A stretch of DNA of 64,000 bases from Faecalimonas umbilicata (GTDB lineage Bacteria; Bacillota; Clostridia; Lachnospirales; Lachnospiraceae): NCBI RefSeq assembly GCF_004346095.1, contig NZ_SLZV01000007.1, positions 8,489 to 72,488 of the forward strand. Reading direction: 5' to 3'. The notes beneath the pieces were generated by a model, which made no database searches, was not told the DNA's origin, and saw only the letters and a program-made list of their open reading frames with translations. A program made the translations under genes and the position numbers. Of this stretch, positions 12,551 through 21,398 are shown one piece after another (the stretch's first letter is position 1; the number at the start of each line of letters is the position of its first letter).

Positions 12551-12563
12551 CATTCTAAAAGAG

Positions 12564-12629
12564 AAAGAGCATCCTTCTAAGAAAACCATTCATGGAAATG
12601 TTTTCGTTTTCTGAAGGATGCTCTTTTTT
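12564..12629. terminator. Bidirectional terminator between cotJC and htrA
   Basis: A 14-bp stem (12564-12577 with 12613-12626) extended by AGAAAAC/GTTTTC pairs carries a T-run on the plus side and A-run on the other. The genes converge here. Confidence 0.85.
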
Positions 12630-12643
12630 ATTATTTTCTTTTC

Positions 12644-13981
12644 TTATCTCTTTGGAATTGCTGTTTCAGTCTGTTTTTCACTCAAGACAACTTCCACTTC
12701 TTTTTCTTCATATGAACCGTCTTTTCCCGGCATCTCTACCGTCAGTGTCACAGTTTCTCCCACACGGTAGTAAGAAAGTAAATTCTGGAGTGTTGTCATA
12801 CTGTCTACACTGCTTCCGTCAAGCTCTGTAATGACTCCGCCACGCACAAGTCCTGCTTTCTCCGCCCCGGTTCCTTCGATGACATTTCTGATATAAACAC
12901 CGGTCGGCATACCGTATAATTCGGCACTTTCTGCCTCCACGTTTGTGATTTCAACTCCTAAAAATCCTCTCTCATCTTCCGGTACCTGCTCCCTTGTTTC
13001 TTTGTTCATCAAAGTTGTGATCGTCTCATTTGCATCAGAAATTGGAATTGCATATCCCATTCCTTCTACCGCATCGCTGCTTACTTTCACTGTATTGATT
13101 CCGATCACCTCTCCATTCGCATTGACAAGGGCTCCACCACTGTTTCCCGGATTGATTGCAGCATCTGTCTGAATCAATTCTGCATCAAATCCTTCCATAT
13201 CAATCTGTCTGTTCAATGCACTGACAATTCCTGTTGTCACTGACTGTCCATAACCAAGTGCATTTCCAATTGCAATTACCGGTTCCCCTACTTGAAGCTT
13301 TGTGGAATCTCCCAAGGTTGCTACTTTGATTTCTCCCATCGTCTCTTCTTCGATGTTCTCCAGTGGAACCGCAATGACTGCAAGGTCTCTTGATGCATCT
13401 GTTCCTTTAATCTTTGCTTCTGCACTTGACTCATTGATGAAGCTGACAGTCAATGTTGTACTTCCTTCCACAACATGATTGTTTGTCGCGATTAAAAGTT
13501 CTGTGTCATTTTGTCCGACAATGATTCCTGAACCGCTGCTTTGTACTTCCTGACTGCTTGTTCCTCCAAAAAAACTTTGTACTTGCTGTACACTCATATT
13601 TGTGATAGATACAACCGACGGCATCACACTGTTTACTACTTCTGACACGTCAGATGTCACTGTGCTTGATGTTCTTGTCAAAGATGTACTGTCGACCTTC
13701 TTCTCAGAAGATTTTTCTGTCTTTACTTTTTCTCCGAAAAGAGCATTTCCCACGAAATTGGTTGTCTGAAACGCCGCACTTGCAATCACGCCAAATGCAA
13801 CTGCAAAACAGAGCCCTCCTGCAATTTTCGCTGCTTTTTTATGATCTCGCGGTTTCTTTTCTTTTTTTCTGTGAGAAAAATCTGGGTCTGTCTGTCCGAA
13901 ATGAAAATCCGGTCCTCCATTCCCCGTTGCCTGATTTTGAAACTGATCATTTGGTGTATTATAATTATATTGATTATCCAT
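12644..13981 (-). CDS. htrA: HtrA/DegP-family membrane serine protease
   Basis: The protein has 445 residues from ATG 13981, placed after AAGGGAGAC; an upstream in-frame start lacks a site. It has a polar cytoplasmic N-terminus, one membrane span (AKIAGGLCFAVAFGVIASAA), a trypsin-like domain with His (ATNNHVVEG), Asp (ASRDLAVIAV) and Ser (NPGNSGGAL), and a C-terminal PDZ domain (GVYIRNVIEGTGAEKAGLVR). It degrades or refolds damaged exported proteins at the membrane outer face. It is probably monocistronic. Confidence 0.95.
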   Translation of the reverse strand: MDNQYNYNTPNDQFQNQATGNGGPDFHFGQTDPDFSHRKKEKKPRDHKKAAKIAGGLCFAVAFGVIASAAFQTTNFVGNALFGEKVKTEKSSEKKVDSTSLTRTSSTVTSDVSEVVNSVMPSVVSITNMSVQQVQSFFGGTSSQEVQSSGSGIIVGQNDTELLIATNNHVVEGSTTLTVSFINESSAEAKIKGTDASRDLAVIAVPLENIEEETMGEIKVATLGDSTKLQVGEPVIAIGNALGYGQSVTTGIVSALNRQIDMEGFDAELIQTDAAINPGNSGGALVNANGEVIGINTVKVSSDAVEGMGYAIPISDANETITTLMNKETREQVPEDERGFLGVEITNVEAESAELYGMPTGVYIRNVIEGTGAEKAGLVRGGVITELDGSSVDSMTTLQNLLSYYRVGETVTLTVEMPGKDGSYEEKEVEVVLSEKQTETAIPKR

Positions 13982-14096
13982 AAACAAGTCTCCCTTCCTT
14001 TTCACATATTCTTTCGCTTTTGTGATTATCAGTATAAGCGATATTTGTGATGGAATTGTGTTCTCTTCGTTAAAAAAAAGTGTTTTTAGATCTTGT

Positions 14097-15923
14097 TTAT
14101 TCTACTGTCACCGATTTTGCGAGATTTCTCGGCTTATCCACATCGCATCCTCTTCCGACTGACACATAATATCCAAATAACTGCAGCGGAATGATCGCAA
14201 GTGAATTTGTAAAGTATTTATTTGTTTTCGGGATATAGAGAACGTAATCGGCGGCTCTCTCTACTTCCGTATTGCCTTCATTTGTAATTGCAAGAACAAA
14301 AGCACCTCTCGTTCTTACCTCAACCATATTGCTGATCATTTTCTTGTACAGATCTTCCTGTGTCAATACCGCTGCCACAAGTGTTCCTTCCTCGATCAGA
14401 GAAATCGTTCCATGTTTCAATTCTCCTGCCGCATAGGCTTCTGAATGGATATAGGAAATCTCTTTTAACTTTAAAGATCCCTCCATCGAAATCGCATAGT
14501 CAATTCCACGCCCGATAAAAAATATGTCCTTTGCAGCCAGATATCTGTTTGCAAATTTCTGAACTTTCTCCTGTTGCTTTAAGAGTACTTCTACCTGTTT
14601 TGGAAGTTTTCTTAAATCTGACAACATTTCTCTCTGCAATTCTGGTGTTATTTTCCCCCTCACGCCCGCAAATTTCATTGCAAGGAGATACAGTGCTGCA
14701 AGCTGAGAGGAATATGCCTTCGTAGTAGCGACTGCAATCTCCGGTCCTGCCCATGTATACATCACATTGTCCGCTTCCCTTGCAATCGAACTTCCCACAA
14801 CATTGACAATCCCAAGTACCTTACTTCCTTTTCTCTTTGCTTCGCGCAATGCCGCCAGCGAATCCGCCGTTTCTCCTGACTGACTGATGATCAGTACAAG
14901 TGTACCGTCTCCAAGGATTGGATCCCGATATCGAAATTCCGATGCAACATCTACCTCTACCGGAATTCTTGCCAGCCCTTCAAAAATGTATTTGCTCGTA
15001 ACACCTGCGTGATATGCCGATCCACAGGCAACGATCATAATTTTTTGAATGCTTTTGATTTCCTCATCACTCATACCTAATTCTTCAATCACAATCTGTT
15101 CTTCTTTGATCCTCGGTGCAACAGTATCTGTAATTGCTTTTGGCTGTTCATACATTTCTTTCAGCATAAAATGCTCATATCCGCCCTTTTCTGCCGCATC
15201 TACATCCCACTCAATTCTTGTTGTTGTTTTCTCGATTGGTTCTTCATCCACTGTGAAAAATGACAGTTCTTCTTTTGTCATCTTTACAATCTCCTCATTT
15301 TCAATAAACACCACATCTCTTGTATATTTCAAGACAGCAGGAACATCAGATGCAATGATATTTCCACCGTCTGTACGCCCTACGATCAGCGGGCTGTCTT
15401 TTCTCACTGCGTAAAGTTCTCCCGGATGATCTTTGAACAAAATTCCAAGTGCATAAGAGCCTTCCATTCGATGCATGATCTTTGTAATGGCCTCCAACGG
15501 ATTGCCTTTGTAATAATCATCCAAAAGATGCGCGATCACTTCCGTGTCTGTCTCCGATTGGAACTCATATCCTTTTTTTTCTAATTTCTTCTTGAGTTTC
15601 AAATAATTCTCAATAATTCCATTATGTACTACCACAATACTTTCTTCCTTGTTGACATGTGGATGTGCATTCTGATCCGATGGTGAACCATGTGTCGCCC
15701 ATCTCGTATGCCCAATCCCACTTGTCCCCGGAAGACTTTTCCCCTCTTGTGTCAACTCACTCAACACATGTAATCTTCCTCTAGACTTTGCAACTGCGAT
15801 CTCCGCTCCGTTATAGACAGCAATCCCCGCAGAATCATATCCTCGGTATTCCAACTTGGATAATCCATCTAACAGTATCGGTGCCGCCTGTTCATTTCCT
15901 ATATATCCTACAATCCCACACAT
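14097..15923 (-). CDS. glmS: Glutamine-fructose-6-phosphate aminotransferase
   Basis: The protein has 608 residues from ATG 15923 (AAGGAGGAC site), starting MCGIVGYIG with the catalytic Cys exposed after Met removal; a longer frame adds 32 unrelated residues. The N-terminal glutaminase (HTRWATHGSPSDQNAHPH) is followed by two SIS domains (VACGSAYHAGVTSKYIFE, ISQSGETADSLAAL) and the CDVDKPRNLAKSVTVE end. It makes glucosamine-6-phosphate for peptidoglycan and teichoic acid precursors. No glmS ribozyme was seen in the leader. Confidence 0.98.
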   Translation of the reverse strand: MCGIVGYIGNEQAAPILLDGLSKLEYRGYDSAGIAVYNGAEIAVAKSRGRLHVLSELTQEGKSLPGTSGIGHTRWATHGSPSDQNAHPHVNKEESIVVVHNGIIENYLKLKKKLEKKGYEFQSETDTEVIAHLLDDYYKGNPLEAITKIMHRMEGSYALGILFKDHPGELYAVRKDSPLIVGRTDGGNIIASDVPAVLKYTRDVVFIENEEIVKMTKEELSFFTVDEEPIEKTTTRIEWDVDAAEKGGYEHFMLKEMYEQPKAITDTVAPRIKEEQIVIEELGMSDEEIKSIQKIMIVACGSAYHAGVTSKYIFEGLARIPVEVDVASEFRYRDPILGDGTLVLIISQSGETADSLAALREAKRKGSKVLGIVNVVGSSIAREADNVMYTWAGPEIAVATTKAYSSQLAALYLLAMKFAGVRGKITPELQREMLSDLRKLPKQVEVLLKQQEKVQKFANRYLAAKDIFFIGRGIDYAISMEGSLKLKEISYIHSEAYAAGELKHGTISLIEEGTLVAAVLTQEDLYKKMISNMVEVRTRGAFVLAITNEGNTEVERAADYVLYIPKTNKYFTNSLAIIPLQLFGYYVSVGRGCDVDKPRNLAKSVTVE

Positions 15924-15978
15924 GGTATAAGTCCTCCTTTTTGCACAAACATCCGTTTTTTTTGCATTTTCGTGTTGT

Positions 15979-16007
15979 ATTGTAGCAAGAATATCGAATT
16001 TTGTAAA
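15979..16007 (-). promoter_or_regulatory. glmS promoter
   Basis: TTTACA (16007-16002) -17- TACAAT (15984-15979) on the minus strand, about 56 bases before the glmS start. Confidence 0.75.
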
Positions 16008-16023
16008 GCATTTTCTCAAATAG

Positions 16024-16118
16024 AAAAGCTGTCGCAGAACAAAATTACACTAGAAAACTGTTTCACAGATTTTATCTATGCACACATTTTCATAATTTTT
16101 TGTCCCACAACAGCTTTT
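16024..16118 (-). terminator. Long-stem terminator after the cohesin-like gene pair
   Basis: Arms 16118-16093 and 16047-16024 form a ~22-bp stem on the minus strand (AAAAGCTGT pairing with ACAGCTTTT at its base), with several G-U pairs that would be A-C mismatches on the plus strand. It ends in TTTT. It closes the 24076-16167 transcript just before the glmS promoter. Confidence 0.7.
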
Positions 16119-16166
16119 ATCCTATCATGATTGCACAGTATTAGATTCTCATACTAGAATGTATTC

Positions 16167-17318
16167 TTAATCAAGATCAATGAAGTCCATGGAAAATGTC
16201 TTAGAGCGATCTTCCTCATCATCAAAGTCATCCTCGAAGTCGTCCTCATCATCAAAGTCGTCTTCGTCATCGTAATCCTCTTCGTAATCATCCTCTTCAT
16301 ATTCATCATAATCGTCATCAAACTCAACCTCATCAGCATCTGTTTCATAGTCTGAAAGGTCATTTTCAAAATCATCGTCTTCCTGCATACCGAACAGCTC
16401 CATCTCATCCAGTTCTCGGTTGCGTCTGTGCAATTTAATTGCAAGAATCAACACCATCAGAAGAAGGAATGTGATAACCGCAGCCACTCCGATAACTGCC
16501 TGCATCAGATGTCCTTCCAACACACCTTTGATCTTCCCTTTGATTCCCGATGCACTGTCTTTTTCTGTCTCCGGCGCAATAAATCTCTGGTAAGTTCCCT
16601 CTTTTGAATCATACTGATATAACTGTTTTTCACCATCACTGTTTTCTGCATAGACGATGTAATAAGAAGATTTATTCTCATCCTGCCATACCGGATAAGA
16701 TTTTCCATTCAATGTCAATTCTGTATCTACATAATTCTCCGGCAGTTCTGTATCCGGCTTTTCTGTGAGAAGCGTGATCTTGTATGTATCTGAAATCTCA
16801 ATTGCTTCTCCTGTCGTCTGTCCTTGCTGTTCGCTGCCAGTTTGCTCTGCCACCTCTGTCTCCCCTGGAAGTGCTGTGATTGCAGAACTTCCTGTTTCCA
16901 CTTCAGTCAGCTGTGCTCCCACACTGGAGGTCACCTGGTAAGATGCGACATGGATCGACAAATCTCCTGCTTTTAATACTTTAAATTTCAGAGTTGTTCT
17001 TAATTCTGCTGCTGTTCCATCCCCTTTTCCCGTATAGACCAGCGATCCTTTTTCACTTCCCTCTGTGACACCTTCTGCGCCCTCAAACTGCAGCGCGCTG
17101 GCATCATAAGTCAAAGTGACATTGGCCTCTCCAATCGCACCTGCTGTAGAGGCTACCGCAAATTTAATTTCAGCCGTCTCACCTGTCTTTACGCTTCTTC
17201 CCGTTTCTTCTGTCAGATCAGAAAACATAATACTTCCATCTGCTGCCATTACCTGAAACGGCATCATAGCAATCAGCGCAAATGCTGCTAAAACTGCTTT
17301 TACTTTCTTCATCTTCAT
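16167..17318 (-). CDS. Cohesin-like surface protein with membrane span and acidic tail (short paralogue)
   Basis: The protein has 383 residues: a signal peptide (MKMKKVKAVLAAFALIAMMP... MAADG), a cohesin/carbohydrate-binding-like beta domain (~26-145; GAIGEANVTLTYDASALQFE), a second beta region (~170-255; YPVWQDENKSSYYIVYAENS), one membrane span (VIGVAAVITFLLLMVLILAI) and a cytoplasmic tail of ~95 residues almost entirely Asp/Glu/Tyr/Phe. It is a paralogue of the next gene upstream. Position at the end of an LCP/glycosyltransferase operon suggests a role in wall polysaccharide assembly or its sensing, but the function is unknown. Confidence 0.75.
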   Translation of the reverse strand: MKMKKVKAVLAAFALIAMMPFQVMAADGSIMFSDLTEETGRSVKTGETAEIKFAVASTAGAIGEANVTLTYDASALQFEGAEGVTEGSEKGSLVYTGKGDGTAAELRTTLKFKVLKAGDLSIHVASYQVTSSVGAQLTEVETGSSAITALPGETEVAEQTGSEQQGQTTGEAIEISDTYKITLLTEKPDTELPENYVDTELTLNGKSYPVWQDENKSSYYIVYAENSDGEKQLYQYDSKEGTYQRFIAPETEKDSASGIKGKIKGVLEGHLMQAVIGVAAVITFLLLMVLILAIKLHRRNRELDEMELFGMQEDDDFENDLSDYETDADEVEFDDDYDEYEEDDYEEDYDDEDDFDDEDDFEDDFDDEEDRSKTFSMDFIDLD

Positions 17319-17364
17319 GATTCGTACTCCCCTTTCATTGAAACTTTTCTTTCTACACTACTGG

Positions 17365-18903
17365 TTAGATTAAATCGATTCCTCTTTTTTTACCGCTTCT
17401 CTTATCGAAAAATCCTTCATCCTCGTCCAGAATCTCCCGCTCCAACTCATAATCATCGTCATCATCATAATAGTCTAACAAATCATCATAAGCATCTTCC
17501 GACTCATAGTCTTCTTCGTAATCATAGTCATCGTCATAATCGTCCTCGGACTCGTCATAAGCATCCTCATAAGCATAGTCATCTTCCTCGGACTCATCAT
17601 AATCCTCTTCGTAATCATAGTCATCGTCATCAGACTCGTCATAATCCTCTTCGTAATCATAGTCATCATCGTCAGACTCGTCATAATCCTCTTCGTAATC
17701 ATAGTCATCGTCGTCGGACTCATCATAATCCTCTGACGAGAACCCTCTCCCTGCACGCGGATTTTCGTCATATTCCTGATCGTAATAATCATCCAGTTCT
17801 TCATTTCTATGGCGAAGTTTTACAGCAAGGATCACAATGAGCAGCAACATCATCAGGAAAACTCCCCAAGCCCCTACCATGATTTTCGGAAGATTCTCCT
17901 CTACAAATGTTGTCACCTTATTTGCAACAGAACCATCTTGTTTCTCTTTTTCTGCCGTTGGAGGAAGAAATCTCTGGTAGGTCTTCTGTGTGCTGTCGTA
18001 CTGGTATAACCCTTTTTTACCAGCATTATCCACTGCATATACCAGACAGAAATCGGCCAATTTTGTGTCAACTACATTCTGCCATGCAGGAAATACTTTC
18101 CCATTGATCTGAATTGTTGTTTCCTCATAATCTTCCGGAATATTTGCACTTTCTTTGTCGTCTGTGATCAGAATATACGAATCACTTGATAAGTCTATCT
18201 TTTCAAACGCAGAGAAATGATCTGTCTCACTATCATATAAAAACAGGTTTCCCTCACCCTGCGTATCCATCAAATAAATCATCTTCTGACCGCTTCCGGT
18301 ATGCACAAGGATTGTATGTGGGCTTCCCTCATATGTGAGCTGGCTCTTCTCATATCCTTCCGGGATCAGCGCTTCTGGAATATCATCTGCAATAAAATAC
18401 TGCTTTCCATCCAGCTCAATCATAGTCTGTGTGCCTGGCTGCTGTGCAGCGGCCGGCTGTGTGCCATCTCCCGCTTCAATCTTAACCGCAGATGTCCCAA
18501 GTGTCAGATTCAATTCTTCACCGCCAAACGTATACGCTGTATATCCCACTGCCTGCAAAGTTGTCTCTCCCTCTGCCAAAGCCTTGAAGGTCATGCTGTA
18601 TGCGAGTTCAGAATCTGTTCCATTTCCGGATGCAGAAAGCGTAATCGTTCCTGCTTCTCCAGTCGCATTGACTCCACTGACAAATTCCAGATAGGTCGGA
18701 TCATAGGTAACCTGTACCTGACCGTCCCCGATCGGTCCCTCTGCTGTGTTGATCTTGACAGTTACTTCTATCGTTTCTCCTGCTTTTGCAGTAGGATCTG
18801 AGAATGACAATGTTCCGTCCGCCGCCAGTGCAGTCAACGGCATACATTGGATTCCCAGAAATAATACCAATAAAAATGCTGCTGTTTTCTTTGCTATCTT
18901 CAT
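17365..18903 (-). CDS. Cohesin-like surface protein with membrane span and repetitive acidic tail (long paralogue)
   Basis: The protein has 512 residues: a signal peptide (AFLLVLFLGIQCMPLTALAA), a cohesin-like domain (~28-145; KAGETIEVTVKINTAEGPIG, VTYDPTYLEFVSG), two beta regions each carrying an ADDIP/TDDKESANIPEDYEET-type segment, one membrane span (WGVFLMMLLLIVILAVKL, ~residue 345) and an intracellular tail of ~150 residues dominated by DYDESDDDDYDYEE repeats. The tail is extremely acidic and encoded by 42-bp DNA repeats. Such a tail could hold cations or bind basic partners on the inner membrane face; no family with known function was recognised. Confidence 0.75.
   Translation of the reverse strand: MKIAKKTAAFLLVLFLGIQCMPLTALAADGTLSFSDPTAKAGETIEVTVKINTAEGPIGDGQVQVTYDPTYLEFVSGVNATGEAGTITLSASGNGTDSELAYSMTFKALAEGETTLQAVGYTAYTFGGEELNLTLGTSAVKIEAGDGTQPAAAQQPGTQTMIELDGKQYFIADDIPEALIPEGYEKSQLTYEGSPHTILVHTGSGQKMIYLMDTQGEGNLFLYDSETDHFSAFEKIDLSSDSYILITDDKESANIPEDYEETTIQINGKVFPAWQNVVDTKLADFCLVYAVDNAGKKGLYQYDSTQKTYQRFLPPTAEKEKQDGSVANKVTTFVEENLPKIMVGAWGVFLMMLLLIVILAVKLRHRNEELDDYYDQEYDENPRAGRGFSSEDYDESDDDDYDYEEDYDESDDDDYDYEEDYDESDDDDYDYEEDYDESEEDDYAYEDAYDESEDDYDDDYDYEEDYESEDAYDDLLDYYDDDDDYELEREILDEDEGFFDKRSGKKRGIDLI
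17549..17758. repeat. 42-bp tandem repeat in the acidic tail
   Basis: GACTC or GACT unit starts occur at 17549, 17591, 17633, 17675 and 17717, exactly 42 bp apart. Each unit encodes 14 residues (DDDDYDYEEDYDES type). The central three are nearly identical. Copy-number change would keep the frame. Confidence 0.9.
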
Positions 18904-18933
18904 CCTCTTATCCTCTTTATCGTATGTTTCTTG

Positions 18934-20316
18934 TTATTGCGTCATCTCTTGACCGGTTCCGGTATCAACACCGCCAGTCTCTCCGCCTCCCATACTGTCT
19001 CCTACATCTCCACCGCCGAGATCACTTCCACCTCCGTCCGGTGAAATGGTTCCGTCACCTCCCGGCAAACCTGATTCTCCAGTTCCTGATCCCTCGATAC
19101 TTCCCGAAGAATCTCCTGTTCCATAATCTGGTGTCTGAGTCTCTCCGCCAGTCCATACATCCTGTTCCGGACTTCCATACTCATAATACTGAGGTTCCGA
19201 ATAGAAGTTTACTTCATCTTCCACAAAATCAGATCCATCCGAACGGTCCAAAGATTTATTTCTTATTTTTTCATCTATCGCAGTCACAGTGGAAGACACT
19301 TCATACTCCAGATCCGGAAATAAAAATTCATGCAGTTCTCTGACACTCTGGATCAGACTGTCTGGAATTACTACACTTCCGACACCACTTAGTGTATCAC
19401 TCGTATTGGCTTCCGGGAATCCTTTCGTAGCGCCAATCTTAAGACTGGTTCCTATTTTGGCATATTTTAACATTTCCCCAAGTTCCATACTTGTTGCCAC
19501 CTGAGGGAATACTTTATCCATGATGGAATTCAACGAAGAAAAACTTACCTTTTTTGCACTCTCCGCTATTTGCTCCAGAACAAAACGCTGACGCTCTGTT
19601 CTTTCAAAATCTCCTCCGGCTGTGTAGCGGATACGTGCGTACGATGTCGCCTGCACTCCATTCAGGTGATACGTTCCTGCAACTTCTGGTTCAATCTTTG
19701 TATAAGACTTTCCTGTCACTTCCGAAGTCTCCACACAATAATTATTCATATGCACTACTTCCGCATCAGACAATGTTACATCCATGCCGCCAAGTGCATC
19801 GATGACATCGACAAGTGCGTTGAAATTCACTGCAATATAATCCTCAATATTCAGATCCAGATTTTTATTGATCATCGCGACCGCTTCTTCCGGACCTCCG
19901 AATGCATATGCCGAGTTTGCTTTGTTCAGACTTCCGTCTTCCAGTTCTAACAGCGTGTCACGATATAAAGAAACCATCTTAATCTCTTTTGTTTTATTGT
20001 TCAGACTTGCGATGATAATACTGTCACTTCTGACACCTTCGCCTAACTCCCCATCTCTGGAATCCAGTCCAAACAATGCGAGATTCGTATATCCATCTCC
20101 AAGATCAATTTCATCTGAAATACTCAATTTCTTTGTGTCCAGCTTCGTCTGCTCAAGTTTGCCAAGCTTATCTGCCGCATAGACAACACCTACCGTGATC
20201 ATCAAAAGCAATGCAATGACAAAAACTAATAAAATCTTCTTTCCCAGTGACCATGTGGAAAATCCATGCTTCCGTCTTCTCCTTGCACGTCTTCTTCTTG
20301 ACTGTCTCTGTGTCAT
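18934..20316 (-). CDS. LytR-CpsA-Psr (LCP) glycan ligase with Gly/Ser-rich tail
   Basis: The protein has 460 residues: basic N-terminus, one membrane span (ILLVFVIALLLMITVGVVY), and an LCP domain with ALFGLDSRD, RSDSIIIASLN, VSLYRDTLL and SYARIRYTAGGDFERTERQR, the Arg/Asp residues that hold the polyprenyl phosphate and metal. The C-terminal ~85 residues are disordered, Gly/Asp/Ser-rich. LCP enzymes move lipid-linked glycans to peptidoglycan. It is a close paralogue of the protein at 21399-22658; the two flank a GT2 gene. Confidence 0.95.
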   Translation of the reverse strand: MTQRQSRRRRARRRRKHGFSTWSLGKKILLVFVIALLLMITVGVVYAADKLGKLEQTKLDTKKLSISDEIDLGDGYTNLALFGLDSRDGELGEGVRSDSIIIASLNNKTKEIKMVSLYRDTLLELEDGSLNKANSAYAFGGPEEAVAMINKNLDLNIEDYIAVNFNALVDVIDALGGMDVTLSDAEVVHMNNYCVETSEVTGKSYTKIEPEVAGTYHLNGVQATSYARIRYTAGGDFERTERQRFVLEQIAESAKKVSFSSLNSIMDKVFPQVATSMELGEMLKYAKIGTSLKIGATKGFPEANTSDTLSGVGSVVIPDSLIQSVRELHEFLFPDLEYEVSSTVTAIDEKIRNKSLDRSDGSDFVEDEVNFYSEPQYYEYGSPEQDVWTGGETQTPDYGTGDSSGSIEGSGTGESGLPGGDGTISPDGGGSDLGGGDVGDSMGGGETGGVDTGTGQEMTQ

Positions 20317-20414
20317 AATTGTATCCTTTCTTCTTTTCCTACAACTGTTCTTCTATGTTTTTATCCGTAAGCTATCTTTTATCATATCGCACTTATCAGC
20401 GAACTACAATGACT

Positions 20415-21359
20415 TTATGCGTTTTTTTGTGATTTCCAGTAAGTTTTATTCATCGTGCAGCGCAAAACAAGCCATTCCGGCAGCTTCTCATAATGCAGCC
20501 CCAGTTTATATCCCAGAAACTTGTACCCACTCTGTACAATCAGACCGGGAATTTCCATCCCTTTCTTATTTTTCAGTAAATATTTGACTGTTGAAATCAC
20601 AAGGCGGATTCCCTCGCTCTCGGATGAGATCCCAGCAAAAATCTCCGGATGATCTTTCTGCGAAACTGCAAGATCAAAATTTCTGTGAAACTGCTGTCTC
20701 CCACTGTAATTGTGAGAGTGGATTACTTTTGCATCCGCCGCATATGCGATGCCATATCCTGCCTTTATCATTGTCCCTGCCAGAATCATATCTTCATTAA
20801 AGATCGCCCGCGGTACAAATCCCCCCAGTTCTTTATAAACTGACTTTTTATAAGCGGCACATACATTTGAACAGAAGAACGTCTTAATTCCAAGTTTATC
20901 CACATCCTCAATCGTTTTTATTCTGCTTTCCTGTGGATAATTAAAGCTTCGCGTATAGCATTCCACCATCCGGCAGTCTTTATCCGGCAATTGCCTTGCA
21001 TAACTTGCTCCGACTTTTGAATCTTGGAAAGGTTCCATCAGTTTTTCGATCAAGTACTGATCCTGCGGCACTGCATCCTGTGTCATAAAAATCAGAAATT
21101 CCTCGTCAGACAGTTCTGCGCCCATCCGTCTTGTTCCTCCATGATCAAACTCCTCTGGCCGGATTTCTATAATCTGTACTGTTTCGTATTCTTTACACCA
21201 CTCTAACGAGACTCCCTCTGTCTTTGTATGGATCAGAAAAATATGCTCTGCCAAATGCGTCTGTTTTCTTAACCCTTCCAACAGTTTTTTTAATTTTTCA
21301 TCCGGCCTATAGACCGGAATAATGACATCAGCTCTTTTTCTTCTTTCTTCTAACATCAT
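20415..21359 (-). CDS. Rhamnosyltransferase-like GT2 enzyme
   Basis: The protein has 314 residues. A GT2 start (DVIIPVYRPDEKLKKLLEGL), then RPEEFDHGGTRRMGAE, a signature of RfbF/RgpB-type rhamnosyltransferases (FxHGGTR), FMTQDAVPQD as the DxD-like motif, and NEDMILAGTMIKAGY as the acceptor loop. There is no membrane span. It probably adds rhamnose from dTDP-rhamnose to a lipid-linked chain; the dTDP-rhamnose genes rfbABCD lie in this window. Confidence 0.85.
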   Translation of the reverse strand: MMLEERRKRADVIIPVYRPDEKLKKLLEGLRKQTHLAEHIFLIHTKTEGVSLEWCKEYETVQIIEIRPEEFDHGGTRRMGAELSDEEFLIFMTQDAVPQDQYLIEKLMEPFQDSKVGASYARQLPDKDCRMVECYTRSFNYPQESRIKTIEDVDKLGIKTFFCSNVCAAYKKSVYKELGGFVPRAIFNEDMILAGTMIKAGYGIAYAADAKVIHSHNYSGRQQFHRNFDLAVSQKDHPEIFAGISSESEGIRLVISTVKYLLKNKKGMEIPGLIVQSGYKFLGYKLGLHYEKLPEWLVLRCTMNKTYWKSQKNA

Positions 21360-21398
21360 TACACTTGTGTCCCCTGTCTTCCTGCTCTTTTTCTCTTC

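Noticed and set aside
15924-16166. glmS ribozyme in the glmS leader
   Set aside because: The leader between the promoter (15979-16007) and the ATG is too short and lacks the conserved ribozyme core; nothing like the double-pseudoknot fold was seen.
16154-16444. Met/Thr-rich frame in the end of the short cohesin-like gene
   Set aside because: Alternative frame of an Asp/Glu-coding stretch, with no start signal.
17549-17758. CRISPR array
   Set aside because: The 42-bp units are contiguous, without spacers, and encode protein.
17475-17804. Met/Thr-rich reading frame opposite the acidic repeats
   Set aside because: It is a by-product of the GAT/GAA repeat codons, read in another frame of the same strand; no ribosome-binding site.
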